Origin: Pelagicoccus sp. SDUM812003
Lineage (GTDB): Bacteria; Verrucomicrobiota; Verrucomicrobiia; Opitutales; Opitutaceae
Length of the DNA stretch: 64,000 nt
Direction: 5' to 3'
Assembly: GCF_031127815.1 (NCBI RefSeq)
Contig: NZ_JARXHY010000008.1
Span: forward strand, 124,001 to 188,000
Shown here: positions 39,809 through 51,178 of the stretch, in pieces
How the letters are laid out: every line of letters starts with the position of its first letter
How positions within the stretch are numbered: position 1 is the first letter of the stretch
Made by a program: the position numbers and the translations under genes
The notes under the pieces: model-generated
Databases searched by the model: none
What the model saw: only the letters and a program-made list of their open reading frames with translations
Told to the model about the DNA's origin: nothing

Positions 39809-41209
39809 CTAGAAATGGTGCACGTAGAAACCGTCCCGGTGTCGGCTGCCGATGGTGTAGTGGAGCGCGGCCAGCAGCAGAGGAATCCAAACCAGCGCCT
39901 GCACCGTCCATGGCACCTCCCACGAACCCGTGTCGCCAAGAACTCGATACACGCTGAAGTAGGCGAAGTACGACAAGCTTCCGATTCGGAAGACGTAGTT
40001 GCCATGCCCCACGCCTACGATGGCCAAAAGCAAGATGGTCCAAGGAAAAACCGCCGTCGCCAAAGCGATCATCCAAATCAGATAGAAGGACGAAAACCGC
40101 TCGATGCTTTCGCAGCGATGAATCATCAGCAGCGCCCCTAGCCCGAGTAGCGTCAAGTACCAGAGGCCGTGCGACAAGGAGCTCGGAAAGAGAAAGCTGA
40201 GGATTCCAGGTATCAGGGAGACGCCGCGATCGGAGAGTTGAAACTCTGGCGGGATCACGCTGCTCAAATCGAGATTGAGCGAGATGGACGCCCACATCAG
40301 GGAGAGCACCAGAGGGCTCAGGCCAAAGACCAAGGTCACCAGCCCCGCTCGGATGCCGCTTCGCCGCAATACATGCCACACCACCCAGAGCAGAATGGGC
40401 AAAGCGATCAGATTCATGGATACGCCGATTCCCATCAGCAGGGCGGAGACGCACACCATCTGGCCGATGGCGCTGCCGATGCCTCCGGAGGCGCTGATCA
40501 CCGAGACTCCTCCCTTCTGATCGATCCAGAAATCCCAGATCAAGTAGCCGCCGACCAAAGGCAGCAGGTAGATCGGAGCATCCACTCCCAGCCCGCCGAC
40601 CAGATAAATCACCAGCGGATTCCAGGCGTAGAGCGTCGCTCGATCCGCCCCGAAGCGCAGGGCGAACAGCAGACACAAAAGCAGATCGGCCACGATGAGC
40701 ACCGATTTCATCCACTTCGAAGGATCGCCTAGGGTGTCCATGGCGCTGTAGAACCAAAGCATGCCCGGCAGGTAGGAGCTGGTTTTATCCCTGTCGGTGA
40801 GCCCTTCCCAATTCGCGTCGCGATAGGCCTCCAGACGCTCGTCGGAGGGCGCCAGCTCATAGGGGTTGTGCTCCGCCGCGAAGATCCGGCTGTCCCACAG
40901 CCGGCGATTCAATGTATCCCCCGATTCGATGGGCGAGACCGCGATGCGCGCCACCAGGGAAACCAGCAGCATCAGCCAGATCAGGCGCTTGGCGAAATGC
41001 CAGGAGAGCAGGTAGCCCAGAGCGATGAAGCCGAAGCTGATCTGAAATTTGGATACATTGTCCGCGTCGCTGAGATCGGCGAAGGACACCAGACGGAAGC
41101 TGCCCACCAGCACCAATGCTGCGGCGAGAAACGGCAAGACGTAATCGCGCCGTTTCGTGCGATAAAACGGATTCTTGCCGGAGGAGCTGATGAGCGGAGG
41201 ATGACGCAT
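39809..41209 (-). CDS. GT-C-type multi-pass membrane glycosyltransferase-like protein
   Basis: A 466-residue protein with about 11 hydrophobic helices. The first large loop holds SGDTLNRRLWDSRIFAAEHNPY and then SSYLPGMLWFYSAMD, and a later helix starts AWNPLVIYLVGGLGVDAP. This layout, an Asp-bearing loop, a NPY block, a PGM/PP turn and a WNP-G-D segment, is characteristic of polyprenyl-phosphate-sugar-dependent GT-C enzymes (DUF2029/GT87 type). The donor and acceptor are unknown. It is a single minus-strand gene, divergent from gdhA and convergent with the HAMP-less receptor. Confidence 0.65.
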   Translation of the reverse strand: MRHPPLISSSGKNPFYRTKRRDYVLPFLAAALVLVGSFRLVSFADLSDADNVSKFQISFGFIALGYLLSWHFAKRLIWLMLLVSLVARIAVSPIESGDTLNRRLWDSRIFAAEHNPYELAPSDERLEAYRDANWEGLTDRDKTSSYLPGMLWFYSAMDTLGDPSKWMKSVLIVADLLLCLLFALRFGADRATLYAWNPLVIYLVGGLGVDAPIYLLPLVGGYLIWDFWIDQKGGVSVISASGGIGSAIGQMVCVSALLMGIGVSMNLIALPILLWVVWHVLRRSGIRAGLVTLVFGLSPLVLSLMWASISLNLDLSSVIPPEFQLSDRGVSLIPGILSFLFPSSLSHGLWYLTLLGLGALLMIHRCESIERFSSFYLIWMIALATAVFPWTILLLAIVGVGHGNYVFRIGSLSYFAYFSVYRVLGDTGSWEVPWTVQALVWIPLLLAALHYTIGSRHRDGFYVHHF

Positions 41210-41419
41210 AAGATCAGCGCAGACAGAGCCTTAAGGCTTCGCGTCCCCCCACTCTTCGCATTTCCCCCGTTCGTTCAAGCAATATGCTGCGCATCGCCGC
41301 GATAGATGGCGGCTTTCGCCTCGCCTTAGCTGCTCGCATCTGGCGACTTGCGAAACGGCTCCCCATTGGTTAACTCTTGTCTCGAAGCCCCCCGCCCCAA
41401 GCAATCACCCCAAGCACCC

Positions 41420-42757
41420 ATGAACGAATACCTCTCACAAGCGCTTCAAACCGTCACCGAACGCAACGCGTCGCAATCCCTCTTCCTACAGGCCGTCACT
41501 GAAGTCTTCGAGTCGCTGGAGCCTATCCTAGCGGAAACGCCCGACATCGAAGCGTATTCGATTCTTGAGCGCATCGCCGAACCGGAGCGCCAGATCATGT
41601 TTCGCGTCAGCTGGGTGGACGATCGGGGCCGCGTGCAGGTCAATCGCGGCTACCGGGTCGGTTTCAGCAGCGTGCTCGGACCCTACAAGGGCGGCATGCG
41701 CTTCCACCCCACCGTGCGGCTGGACGTGATCAAGTTTCTCGCCTTCGAGCAAATCTTCAAGAACAGCCTCACCGGCCTCGGCATCGGAGGCGGCAAAGGC
41801 GGCTCGGACTTCAACCCGCGCGGAAAAAGCGACGGCGAGATCATGCGCTTCTGCCAGGCCTTCATGAGCGAGCTCTACCATTTTCTGGGCGAAAGCACCG
41901 ATGTGCCGGCGGGCGATATCGGCGTGGGAGCTCGCGAGATCGGGTACTTGTTCGGTCAATACAAACGACTCACCAAACGCTTCGCCCAAGGGGTGCTCAC
42001 CGGGAAGCAGGTGGGCCTAGGCGGCTCTCTGGTGCGCAAGGAGGCCACCGGCTTCGGAGCCGTCTACTTCGCCTCCGAAATGCTGGCCACTCGCAACGAG
42101 TCGCTCAAAGGCAAGACCTGCGTGGTTTCGGGCTCCGGAAACGTGGCCATCTACTGCGCTCGTAAAATCCAGGAGCTGGGCGGCACGGTGGTGGCCATGT
42201 CCGACTCCGAAGGCTCCATCCACGATCCGAACGGAGTCGATCTCGATATCGTGGCCGCCATCAAGGAAGTGGAGCGCTCGCGCATCAGCCAATACCCGCA
42301 ACGCCGCCCGGGATCCCAGTTTTTCCACGGCGACAAGGTCTGGAAATTCCGCTGCGACGTGGCCTTCCCCTGCGCCACCCAGAACGAGCTGGAGCTGGAA
42401 GACGCTCAGCAGCTGGTCGACAATGATTGCATGGCGGTGATCGAAGGAGCCAACATGCCTTCCACTCCAAAGGCCATCGCCCTCTTCAGGGAAAAAGACC
42501 TGCTCTTCGCCCCGGGCAAGGCAGCCAACGCAGGCGGCGTAGCCGTTTCTGCATTGGAAATGCAGCAGAACGCCTCCCTGCAGCACTGGACTTTCAAAAA
42601 GGTGGATCAGCGCCTGCAGACCATCATGGCTGACATCCATCGCGAATGCGTTTTCTACTCCAAGAAATACCACCGACCGGACGACTACGTCTTCGGCGCC
42701 AACGTCGGCGGATTCATAAAGGTGGCCGGCGGCATGCAAGCCTACGGCGTCATATAG
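41420..42757 (+). CDS. gdhA: NADP-specific glutamate dehydrogenase
   Basis: Assimilates ammonium by reductive amination of 2-oxoglutarate. The 445-residue product begins MNEYLSQALQTV and contains GYRVGFSSVLGPYKGGMRFHP, the catalytic-Lys glycine block GIGGGKGGSDFNPRGKSD, the DVPAGDIGVGAREIGY segment and the Rossmann region VVSGSGNVAIYCARKIQELG. Length and motifs match the small hexameric GdhA. The ATG at 41420 is preferred to one at 41348, whose 24 extra residues lack coding character. Confidence 0.95.
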   Translation: MNEYLSQALQTVTERNASQSLFLQAVTEVFESLEPILAETPDIEAYSILERIAEPERQIMFRVSWVDDRGRVQVNRGYRVGFSSVLGPYKGGMRFHPTVRLDVIKFLAFEQIFKNSLTGLGIGGGKGGSDFNPRGKSDGEIMRFCQAFMSELYHFLGESTDVPAGDIGVGAREIGYLFGQYKRLTKRFAQGVLTGKQVGLGGSLVRKEATGFGAVYFASEMLATRNESLKGKTCVVSGSGNVAIYCARKIQELGGTVVAMSDSEGSIHDPNGVDLDIVAAIKEVERSRISQYPQRRPGSQFFHGDKVWKFRCDVAFPCATQNELELEDAQQLVDNDCMAVIEGANMPSTPKAIALFREKDLLFAPGKAANAGGVAVSALEMQQNASLQHWTFKKVDQRLQTIMADIHRECVFYSKKYHRPDDYVFGANVGGFIKVAGGMQAYGVI

Positions 42758-42916
42758 CCCTCCCAACCACCCGCGGCAGTCGCGGCCAACGGAGCCGCCT
42801 TCCCAATTCCCTCCTCCTCTGCGCTCCGCCCCTCAAATGCAGCGCTCCGCCCCCAGCGCGTTGCGACTCGCTCCCCACCCCCCTGTACTCACCGGTCAAA
42901 CTACCCACCCCAAGCT

Positions 42917-45900
42917 ATGAAAAAGATTGTCTTCCTGTCACTCGGGCTCGCCGCCTCCTCGAGCCTCTTCGCCCAAATTGAGACTCTCCCGTTCGCCCCT
43001 CGCAGCCAGGCGGAAGGCGACACCCTCTTCACCCGAATCTCCGCTGAGAAATCAGGGCTGCAGATCGAAAACCGCTACGACGATCCCCAGATGTGGGGAG
43101 ACCTCTACAACGAGTTCCAAGGCGGGGCCGTCGGAGTGGGCATCGCGGCGGGAGACGTGGACGGCGACGGCCTGGTCGACCTCTACGTGGCCAGCAAGAC
43201 CGCTCCCAACAAGCTCTTCAAGCAAGTCGCCCCCTTCCAGTTCATCGACGCCAGCGAGAGCGCCAACGCGCCCGGCGGCGAGACCTGGAGCACCGGCGTC
43301 ACCTTCGCCGACGTCGACAACGATGGCGACCTCGACATCTACGCCTGCCAGTTCGGAGCCGCCAACAAGCTCTACCTCAACGACGGATCCGGCTCCTTCA
43401 CCGAAGCTGCTGCCGCCGCAGGCATCGATATCGCCTCAGGCAGCGTGGTCGGCGCCTTCGAGGACTACGACCGCGATGGCGATCTCGATCTCTTCCTGCT
43501 CACCAACGTGCTCGACGCCACCGGCGCCCCGGAGGGCGAACCCGACTATCTGTATCGAAACAACGGCGACGGAACGTTTACCAACGTCACCGCCGAAGCC
43601 GGGATCGCCGACGATCGCGGCAAGGGCCACTCCGCGACATGGTGGGACGCGGATGGCGACGGATGGGCCGATCTGTTCATATCCAACGATTTCGAAGGCT
43701 CCGATCATCTGTATCGAAACAATGGAGACGGCACCTTCACCGACGTCATCGACACCATGTTCCCCCATACCGCCTGGTACTCCATGGGCTCGGACTTCGG
43801 AGACATCAACAACGACGGGCGCCTCGACCTTTTCAGCGCCGACATGGCCAATACCACCCACTACAAGTCAAAGGTCACCATGGGCGACATGGGCGGCTGG
43901 GTCGACTACTTCGACACCCTCAACACGCCCCAATACATGAAGAACGCGGTGTTCGTGAACAGCGGCACCCACCGTTTTCTCGAAGTGGCTAAGATGACCG
44001 GCCTATCCAGCACCGACTGGACCTGGTCGCCTCGCCTAGAGGATTTCGACAACGACGGCTGGCTCGACCTGCATGTCACCAATGGCATGGTGCGCAGCTT
44101 CACGGACTCGGATATGGTCAACAAGATCAAGACCCTGAAATCCAAGCGTCAAATCGTGGCGCTGGTTAAAAACAGTCCCGTGCTCAAGGAACAGAACCTC
44201 GCCTTCCGTAACGACGGATCGGATACGCTGCACTTCTCGAAAGTCACCAAGGAGTGGGGACTGGCGCATGACGGGGTTTCCTTCGGCTCCGTAGCAGCCG
44301 ACTTCGACAACGATGGCGACCTCGACCTAGCCTATACGAACTTTGAAGAAACCGTTTCCCTCTACCGAAACGACAGCCAAAACAACAGCCTCCAGATCGA
44401 ACTCGACGGCAGGCAAAGCAATCGCTTCGGCATCGGAGCTCAAGTCTTCGTCGAATCCAGCCAGGGCAAGCAAGCCCGCAAGCTCACCGTCGCCCGCGGA
44501 GCGCTGTCCTCCTCCCAACCCATCGCCCATTTCGGCCTTGGTCAGGACGAAACCGTGGCAGCAGTCACCGTTCGTTGGCCAAGCGGCGCCGAGCAGCGCT
44601 TCGAGAACGTTTCAGCCAACCAGAAACTCCGTATCCAGGAACCGGACACTCTCGCCAGTCCAGATCCGGTGAAACCGTTGATCAAGGAGGTCAAAGGGCT
44701 CTTTGCCGATAGAGCGTCGGACCTCGGCATCGATTTCACCAGAACGGAGCAAACCTTCAACGACATGGACCGCCAGCCGCTGCTGCCTCACCGCATGAAC
44801 ACGCTAGGCGGTGGCATAGCGATCGCGGACGTCGATGGAGACGATGACTCCGACATCTATTTCTCCGGCGCCGCCGGACAAGCCGGAGCGCTGTTCCTCA
44901 ATGATGGAAATGGAAAGTACAAGATGGATACACGCGCGCAGCCATGGAGCGGAAAGATCCAGTCGGAAGAAATGAACCCGCTCTTCGTCGATGTGAATCA
45001 GGATGGCTCGCTCGACCTGTACATCACCAGCGGCAGCGTGGAAGCTCTGGAGCCGGACGAGGCGCTCAAGGACAGTCTCTACCTCAACCAAGGCGACGGC
45101 CGCTTCACTGAAGTGGACGCGACCGCCTTCAACCCTGCCCCGCGAAGCGCTTCGGTCGCCACCGCAGCGGACTTCGATCGAGATGGCGATCTCGACCTTT
45201 TCGTTGGCGGAAGAGTGATCCCCGGCGAGTACCCTCGCGCTCCGCAGAGCCAACTGCTAGTCAACGACGCAGGGACGCTAACCGAAAAGTCGTTCGAGCT
45301 CGCCCCAACGCTTGCCGACTCCGGCATGGTCACTTCCGCCATTTGGAGTGACGTGAACGGAGACGACTGGGTAGACCTGCTAGTGGTGTCCGAGCTCGAC
45401 GCACCTCGCCTCTTCAGCAATCAAGGGGGCAAGCTCTCCGACGTATCCGAAAAAGCAGGACTGAGCGAGCTCAAGGGCTGGTGGAACTCCATCGCCAGCG
45501 CCGACGTCGACAACGACGGCGACCTCGACTACGTGCTGGGCAACCTCGGCAAGAACACCAAGTACAAGGCGTCAAAAGCGCACCCTTTCAAAATCTTCTT
45601 CAACGACTTCGAAGGCGAAGGGAAGTGCAACATCGTGGAAGCCAAGTTCGAAGGAGACACCTTGCTGCCGGTTCGCGGACGCAGCTGCAGCTCGCGAGCC
45701 ATGCCGTCCATCGCCAAGAAGTTCCCCACCTACCACGATTTCGGTTCGGCCCGTCTGGACGCCGTCTACGCGCCGGAAAAGCTCCAGAGCTCCTTGCTCA
45801 AGGAAGCTACCGAACTGCATAGCGGCATCCTGATCAACGATGGCTCGGGCAAATTCGAGTTCCGTTTCCTTCCCGCAATCGCCCAAATCTCGCCCGTCTA

Positions 45901-46489
45901 TGGAATCGGCGCCAGCGACTTCGATGGCGACGGAAACATCGACCTCGTGCTCGCCCAAAACTTCAATGGCCCGCAGGTCGAGACGGGCCGCTACAATGGC
46001 GGCATCGGGCTGCTCCTGCTGGGCGACGGCACGGGCGCCTTCAAGCCAGTCGAAGCCAACGACAGCGGTATCCTGATCGAGGACGAGGCGCGCGGCATCG
46101 CCATCGCGGATCTGAATCTCGATGGCTGGGCCGACTTCCTGGCCACCCGCCCTAACCACGAAGCCAGAGCCTACCTCAACCAAGGCTCCTCCGGGAAAAA
46201 CTCCCTGTCGCTCCGCCTCAAAGGCTCTCAGCAAGCCAATCCTTGCTCCGTAGGAACCAAGCTGGTGGTCGAATTCGCGGATGGTCGCAAACAAGCCCAC
46301 GAGATCGCTTCCACCTCCGGCTACCTCAGTCAGTCCGAGGCCGGCATTTTCGTCGGCTACTCCGAAGGCAACAGCCCTGTCGCCGTGCATATCACCTGGC
46401 CCGACGGCTCCAAGTCTCGTCAAACGCTGCCCCTCGACCAAAGCCGCCTCACAATCAGCCAAAGCGAGAGCCTGGCCGCCTCGCGCTAG
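42917..46489 (+). CDS. Giant secreted FG-GAP/VCBS protein with two ASPIC/UnbV domains, paralogue
   Basis: A 1190-residue exported protein: signal peptide [20 protein letters not shown], then FG-GAP/VCBS propeller repeats with numerous Ca-binding loops ([27 protein letters not shown]). The first ASPIC/UnbV domain is near residues 490-570 ([16 protein letters not shown]) and the second at the C-terminus ([16 protein letters not shown]). Shared blocks with the gene at 26924, such as [28 protein letters not shown] and [15 protein letters not shown], show they are paralogues. It is followed by a strong terminator. Confidence 0.9.
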   Translation: MKKIVFLSLGLAASSSLFAQIETLPFAPRSQAEGDTLFTRISAEKSGLQIENRYDDPQMWGDLYNEFQGGAVGVGIAAGDVDGDGLVDLYVASKTAPNKLFKQVAPFQFIDASESANAPGGETWSTGVTFADVDNDGDLDIYACQFGAANKLYLNDGSGSFTEAAAAAGIDIASGSVVGAFEDYDRDGDLDLFLLTNVLDATGAPEGEPDYLYRNNGDGTFTNVTAEAGIADDRGKGHSATWWDADGDGWADLFISNDFEGSDHLYRNNGDGTFTDVIDTMFPHTAWYSMGSDFGDINNDGRLDLFSADMANTTHYKSKVTMGDMGGWVDYFDTLNTPQYMKNAVFVNSGTHRFLEVAKMTGLSSTDWTWSPRLEDFDNDGWLDLHVTNGMVRSFTDSDMVNKIKTLKSKRQIVALVKNSPVLKEQNLAFRNDGSDTLHFSKVTKEWGLAHDGVSFGSVAADFDNDGDLDLAYTNFEETVSLYRNDSQNNSLQIELDGRQSNRFGIGAQVFVESSQGKQARKLTVARGALSSSQPIAHFGLGQDETVAAVTVRWPSGAEQRFENVSANQKLRIQEPDTLASPDPVKPLIKEVKGLFADRASDLGIDFTRTEQTFNDMDRQPLLPHRMNTLGGGIAIADVDGDDDSDIYFSGAAGQAGALFLNDGNGKYKMDTRAQPWSGKIQSEEMNPLFVDVNQDGSLDLYITSGSVEALEPDEALKDSLYLNQGDGRFTEVDATAFNPAPRSASVATAADFDRDGDLDLFVGGRVIPGEYPRAPQSQLLVNDAGTLTEKSFELAPTLADSGMVTSAIWSDVNGDDWVDLLVVSELDAPRLFSNQGGKLSDVSEKAGLSELKGWWNSIASADVDNDGDLDYVLGNLGKNTKYKASKAHPFKIFFNDFEGEGKCNIVEAKFEGDTLLPVRGRSCSSRAMPSIAKKFPTYHDFGSARLDAVYAPEKLQSSLLKEATELHSGILINDGSGKFEFRFLPAIAQISPVYGIGASDFDGDGNIDLVLAQNFNGPQVETGRYNGGIGLLLLGDGTGAFKPVEANDSGILIEDEARGIAIADLNLDGWADFLATRPNHEARAYLNQGSSGKNSLSLRLKGSQQANPCSVGTKLVVEFADGRKQAHEIASTSGYLSQSEAGIFVGYSEGNSPVAVHITWPDGSKSRQTLPLDQSRLTISQSESLAASR

Positions 46490-46518
46490 ACCAGGGTCCA
46501 GCCGAACTCACTCCTGCG

Positions 46519-46550
46519 AAAAGCCCGCTCCCTTGGCGGGCTTTTCTTTT
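46519..46550 (+). terminator. Terminator after the second FG-GAP/ASPIC gene
   Basis: AAAAGCCCGC (46519-46528) and GCGGGCTTTT (46536-46545) form a perfect 10-bp stem around TCCCTTG, followed by CTTTT. An intrinsic terminator 30 bp past the stop. Confidence 0.85.
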
Positions 46551-46674
46551 TGTCCCATCCAGAAAGCGGGGCGCCGCCCCGCCTTCGCCCTGCCCCCAAA
46601 AAATCTTCGCCCTTCCATCTCCAGCTGGATTCTCTATCTTCCCCATTTTCACGCTTCCAAAACACCACCTCTCC

Positions 46675-48894
46675 ATGCCCCGCATCGTTCTCCAGATCCT
46701 TTCCCTCAGCGCCCTGCTTCCGTTCGGCCTCCAAGCCGCCAACCATCTCGCTGACTCGCAGTCGCCCTACCTGCTGCAGCACGCGGACAACCCCGTCGAT
46801 TGGTATCCATGGGGCGACGAAGCAATAGAGAAAGCTCAGAGGGAGAACAAGCTGGTCTTCATCTCCATTGGCTATTCCACCTGCCATTGGTGCCACGTCA
46901 TGAATCGCGAGTCCTTCTCCAACGAAGAGATCGCAGCGTATCTAAACGAACACTACGTTTGCATAAAGATAGACCGCGAAGAACGTCCCGACCTCGACAG
47001 CGTTTACATGAATTTCGTATTCAATCTGCGCGGTTCCGCGGGCTGGCCACTCAACGTGTGGCTGACGCCCGACCTCAAACCCTTCTTTGGCGGCACCTAT
47101 TTTCCTCCCTACCCGGATCCGGATCGCGGACCAGGCTTCCTCGACCTCTCGCGGGAGATTCAAGAGAGCTGGGCCGCAAACCCTCAGGAGATCACGCAAC
47201 GCAGCGAGTCCTTTGTTGCATCAATCAACCAAACGACCCAGGAGCGAGCGGCGTCTTCCGGGCAGATCGACGCAGAGCTCGTCTCCACCGCCATCACGTC
47301 CTATCTTTTTCAATACGACGACTCCAACGGAGGATTCGGAAAAGGCGAAAAGTTTCCCACTCCCTCGAGCCTTAGCTTCCTCCTTAGAGCCGCGAACAAC
47401 TCGGACCTGCATCCGGAAGACCGCGAACTGGCTCAGCGCATGGCCACCGAGACCTTGGACGCCATGCTGCGCGGCGGCATTCGCGATCACATCGGCGGCG
47501 GCTTCCATCGCTACACCGTTGATCCGGAATGGAAACTCCCTCATTTCGAAAAGATGCTCTACGATCAGGCCTTGGTGTCCAACGCCCTGATCGACGCGTG
47601 GCAGCTTACCGGTGAAGAACGCTACCGCGCAGCGGCCACCGAAACCCTGAGCTACCTTCTGCGCGAGATGCGCCACCCGTCCGGAGCTTTCTACAGCGCG
47701 GAAGACGCGGAAAGTCTCGATCCCGACAATCCGGATACGAAACGCGAGGGAGCGTTCTATCTCTGGTCCATCGCCGACATCGAAGCGGTATTCCCCGACG
47801 AGCAAACCCGGAATCTCGCCCGAGCCGCCTTCGCCCTGCGCCCAGCGGGCAACGCTCCCTTCGGCGACTTCCCCACCGAAATCTTCCAAGGCTACAATTG
47901 CCTGAGGCGAGCCCGCTCCCTCGATTCGCTCGCCCAAGAGTTCGCCCTCAGCGTCGAAGAAGTGGAAGAACAGATCGATGTCATCAAAGACAGCCTTTTC
48001 GAGCTTCGGTCCCAGCGGCAACGGCCGCACCTCGACGACAAGCTGATCTGCTCCTGGAACGGTCTGGCCATCTCCGCTTTCGCCCGTGCCGCTCTGGCGT
48101 TTCAGCGGCCCGATTTCGCTGACGCAGCCAGCGAGGCAGCCACCTTTATTCAGAAACAGCTCTACCGCCCCGAAACAGGAGAACTGATCCGCTTGTACCG
48201 AGAGGACGCTTCGGAAGTGAAAGGATTCTCCGAGGACTACGCCTTCCTCATCGAAGGACTTCTCGATCTCTACGAAGCCACCGCGAATCACAAGTGGCTC
48301 GTCTGGGCCCGCGAGCTGCAGGAAGCTCAGAATAAGCGCTTTTTGGATACGGATCATGGCGGGTTCTACCTTTTCGAAGCGACGGATAAAATCGTGTTTG
48401 ACCCCAGCAAGCGACAAAGCGACGGAGCCCTCCCTTCGCCCAATTCGATCAGCGTCGCCAACCTGGCCAGGCTTTCCCAGATCTTCGACGACGCTACCTA
48501 CCAAAAGGAGGCGAAACGAGCCGCTGCCGCTCTGCTCCCAGAGCTAGAGCAGACTCCTACCGCTCTCCCTGCTCTGCTCAGCGCCTCCGCATACGTCACC
48601 AAAAAACCCCTACAGATCGTGATAGCTGGCGATCCCAATGCGGATGACGTGCAATCGCTACGCGCCATCGCCAATCGCCGCCTGCTTCCAAATCGATTGC
48701 TGCTCCACGCGGACGGCGCCAAGGGTCAGGCCTTCTTGGGCGAGCGCCTCGAATTCATAGAGAGCGTGCGGGCCATCGGAGGCAAAGCGACCGCATACGT
48801 ATGCGAGAACTTCGTCTGCCAGCTCCCCACCAGCGACCCAGAAGCCTTTGCCGCTCAGCTAGACGAAAAGATCCGACTCGTCCCGCAGGAGTAG
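46675..48894 (+). CDS. DUF255 thioredoxin-like protein (YyaL/spermatogenesis-associated 20 type)
   Basis: A 739-residue protein with a probable signal peptide (residues 1-21). The N-terminal DUF255 thioredoxin-like domain starts [21 protein letters not shown], the family hallmark, and has the redox-type motif [10 protein letters not shown] with Cys70 and Cys73, then [15 protein letters not shown] large alpha/alpha-barrel-like domain follows, with [22 protein letters not shown] and [14 protein letters not shown] typical of the family. The physiological role is unassigned. Upstream codons back to 46243 belong to a shadow frame of the FG-GAP gene, so the ATG at 46675 is used. Confidence 0.88.
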   Translation: MPRIVLQILSLSALLPFGLQAANHLADSQSPYLLQHADNPVDWYPWGDEAIEKAQRENKLVFISIGYSTCHWCHVMNRESFSNEEIAAYLNEHYVCIKIDREERPDLDSVYMNFVFNLRGSAGWPLNVWLTPDLKPFFGGTYFPPYPDPDRGPGFLDLSREIQESWAANPQEITQRSESFVASINQTTQERAASSGQIDAELVSTAITSYLFQYDDSNGGFGKGEKFPTPSSLSFLLRAANNSDLHPEDRELAQRMATETLDAMLRGGIRDHIGGGFHRYTVDPEWKLPHFEKMLYDQALVSNALIDAWQLTGEERYRAAATETLSYLLREMRHPSGAFYSAEDAESLDPDNPDTKREGAFYLWSIADIEAVFPDEQTRNLARAAFALRPAGNAPFGDFPTEIFQGYNCLRRARSLDSLAQEFALSVEEVEEQIDVIKDSLFELRSQRQRPHLDDKLICSWNGLAISAFARAALAFQRPDFADAASEAATFIQKQLYRPETGELIRLYREDASEVKGFSEDYAFLIEGLLDLYEATANHKWLVWARELQEAQNKRFLDTDHGGFYLFEATDKIVFDPSKRQSDGALPSPNSISVANLARLSQIFDDATYQKEAKRAAAALLPELEQTPTALPALLSASAYVTKKPLQIVIAGDPNADDVQSLRAIANRRLLPNRLLLHADGAKGQAFLGERLEFIESVRAIGGKATAYVCENFVCQLPTSDPEAFAAQLDEKIRLVPQE

Positions 48895-48972
48895 CCCGCC
48901 CCCGCACGCCAGTCGTTCCCACTGGCTGTCCGAACTCGGATCGATCAATCGCCGCGTAACGCGAAACAAGCC

Positions 48973-49401
48973 CTAGTTTTCCATCTGATCGCGCAGGCGG
49001 TTTCCGCGATTCACTTTCTTGGCTACCAACAGGGGCAAGGAGCTTCGTTTCTCCCCGTCGAGCCAAAGCTGCACCTCGTAGCTTCCGAACGCGGGGAACA
49101 CCAAACGGGAGATGTTCAGAACCAGATTGATCGCGCAGCTGGCCCGGTTCTCAGCTGGGCGCACGTTTACATTCGCCGTCATCTCGCTTGCGATAGCCTT
49201 GCCCGAATTGTCGACGATGCGCACGGCGACTGGATGCGGACCGCCCTCGTCCCGCATGAAACGCATGCGTACCGCGATCGAACAGCGCTCGCGAACGATC
49301 GGCGCCTTGGACGAAGCCATTCCTTCGAAGGCTCCCAACAAGTTCAACCGCCCAGCGTAATCCGCCGCCGCATCGCAAATGGAAAAGATCTCAACCTGCA
49401 T
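48973..49401 (-). CDS. Hypothetical protein, DUF6941-like
   Basis: A 142-residue cytoplasmic protein starting MQVEIFSICDAAADYAGRLN, then GAFEGMASSKAPIVRERCSIAVRMRF, a beta-rich middle (VRIVDNSGKAI) and PAFGSYEVQLWLDGEKRSSLPLLV at the end. This pattern agrees with my recollection of DUF6941, a small family without known function. An ATG at 49464 would add 21 residues, but the residue start at 49401 looks right. trpA is upstream on the same strand, 88 bp away. Confidence 0.7.
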   Translation of the reverse strand: MQVEIFSICDAAADYAGRLNLLGAFEGMASSKAPIVRERCSIAVRMRFMRDEGGPHPVAVRIVDNSGKAIASEMTANVNVRPAENRASCAINLVLNISRLVFPAFGSYEVQLWLDGEKRSSLPLLVAKKVNRGNRLRDQMEN

Positions 49402-49489
49402 CGAACCCGCATCCTGCGGCGATCCCGCGGGCGAGACAATCGCAATCGGAAAACCGCGAGACAAGAGCCGAGCGCCAGTCGCGCCCTGC

Positions 49490-50296
49490 CTACCTGACTT
49501 TGGTGCCAGCTACCAGATCGCTCACCAGCTCGCCCATCTTTCCCGTGATGGCGCCCACGTCGCCAAGGTTTTCCTTGATCGTATTCACAATGGCGCTACC
49601 GACCACCACGCCATCGGCAATCGAGCAAATGGTCGCCACCTGCTCGCGCTTGGAAACCCCGAATCCGACCACCAGAGGCTTGTCGGTGCAGGATCGGATC
49701 ATGTCCACCATCTCCTGCAGATCGGAAGCCAGATCCTCCCGCACTCCCGTCACACCAGTGCGCGACACGTAGTAGATAAAGCCCGTCGCGTGCTTGGCAA
49801 TGAACGCCACGCGCTTCGAAGGCGTGGTCGGAGCGATGAGAAACACCGTTTTCATACCATGCCGCTCGCAGGCTTCCATGTGATCGCGCGCCTCCTCCGG
49901 CGGCAGGTCCAGCACCAGAAGCCCATCCACGCCAGCCGCTTTGGCATCCGCGATGTACTTGTCCAGCCCGTTGCTGAACATGAGGTTGTAGTAGGTGTAG
50001 AAAACGATCGGCACCTGGTCGTTCTCCTTGCGGATATCGCGCACCAGCTGAAAGACGTCCGCTTGCGTGGTACCCGACTCCAGCGCCCGCTGAGCCGCCA
50101 GCTGGTTCGTCAAGCCATCGGCGAGCGGATCGGAAAACGGCACGCCCAGCTCCAAAACATCCACCCCGCTCTTGATCAAGGTGCGGCAAACCTCCAGCGA
50201 CGTCGGGACGTCCGGATCGCCTGCGCAAACGTAGGAAACGAAAGCCGAGCGGCCTTCGCTCTTGGCTTTGGAAAATGCGGACTCGATGCGATTCAT
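49490..50296 (-). CDS. trpA: Tryptophan synthase alpha subunit
   Basis: Cleaves indole-3-glycerol phosphate to indole and glyceraldehyde-3-phosphate for passage to TrpB. The 268-residue TIM barrel starts MNRIESAFSK and has the catalytic Glu49 and Asp60 at canonical positions in ELGVPFSDPLADG. GLLVLDLPPEEA, FIYYVSRTGVTG and a C-terminal phosphate site KPLVVGFGVSKREQV are present. Residue 62, usually Pro, is Leu, and residue 64, often Ile, is Asn. trpB and other trp genes are not adjacent, so it stands alone or with the downstream DUF6941-like gene. The ATG at 50296 is chosen over 50323. Confidence 0.95.
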   Translation of the reverse strand: MNRIESAFSKAKSEGRSAFVSYVCAGDPDVPTSLEVCRTLIKSGVDVLELGVPFSDPLADGLTNQLAAQRALESGTTQADVFQLVRDIRKENDQVPIVFYTYYNLMFSNGLDKYIADAKAAGVDGLLVLDLPPEEARDHMEACERHGMKTVFLIAPTTPSKRVAFIAKHATGFIYYVSRTGVTGVREDLASDLQEMVDMIRSCTDKPLVVGFGVSKREQVATICSIADGVVVGSAIVNTIKENLGDVGAITGKMGELVSDLVAGTKVR

Positions 50297-50468
50297 CGCC
50301 CAAAGCCATGAAGAAGCCACCATCAGAGGTCAAGCGCTGCGAGATGGCCTCCGGCCAGCGCGACACCTCGCGCATAGGACGCGCAAGGCGACAACGTTGT
50401 AGTCCTAAGCATCGGACTCATGCCCAGCGCCCTCGTCAACGACACCGTCGGGAACCCCTGTTCCCCAG

Positions 50469-50533
50469 CGGACGCGAAAAAGCCCGAGTCGCAGTCGCTC
50501 GGGCTTTTATCGAGGATGGGGTGGTAAACCGGG
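50469..50533. repeat. 65-bp direct repeat, copy 1 (tRNA-His tail and terminator)
   Basis: Apparently identical to 50653-50717. It includes the hairpin AAAAGCCCGAG...CTCGGGCTTTT and the last 17 bases of a tRNA-His 3' end on the minus strand (from the 3' T-stem through CCA). Confidence 0.9.
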
Positions 50534-50652
50534 TTGACTCGCGGGCCCATCAGGCCCGTCTCGGGGCTGCGCCCACGCGAGCCTCAGCTCGCGTCCTCTC
50601 CGCTGCGCTGCGCAAACCGGCTTCGCCGATTCAAGCCCTCGATCATCGTCTC

Positions 50653-50700
50653 CGGACGCGAAAAAGCCCGAGTCGCAGTCGCTCGGGCTTTTATCGAGGA

Positions 50701-50717
<17 letters not shown>
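50653..50717. repeat. 65-bp direct repeat, copy 2
   Basis: Second copy, offset by 184 bp. Its right-hand end forms the real 3' end of the tRNA-His gene, and its hairpin is that gene's terminator. Confidence 0.9.
50661..50693 (-). terminator. Terminator of tRNA-His
   Basis: AAAAGCCCGAG and CTCGGGCTTTT form an 11-bp stem around TCGCAGTCG. On the minus strand the stem ends in four T residues directly downstream of the tRNA-His gene. The A-rich and T-rich flanks make it usable in both directions. A copy lies at 50477-50509. Confidence 0.7.

Positions 50718-51178
<461 letters not shown>

Larger units (their letters stand above)
50297..50700. other. Non-coding stretch with duplicated tRNA-His tail
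   Basis: About 400 bp upstream of trpA with no credible gene; open frames here are artefacts of the repeats. It contains the first copy of the 65-bp repeat with its hairpin, and the second copy runs on into tRNA-His. The trpA promoter must lie within it but is not recognisable. Confidence 0.6.
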
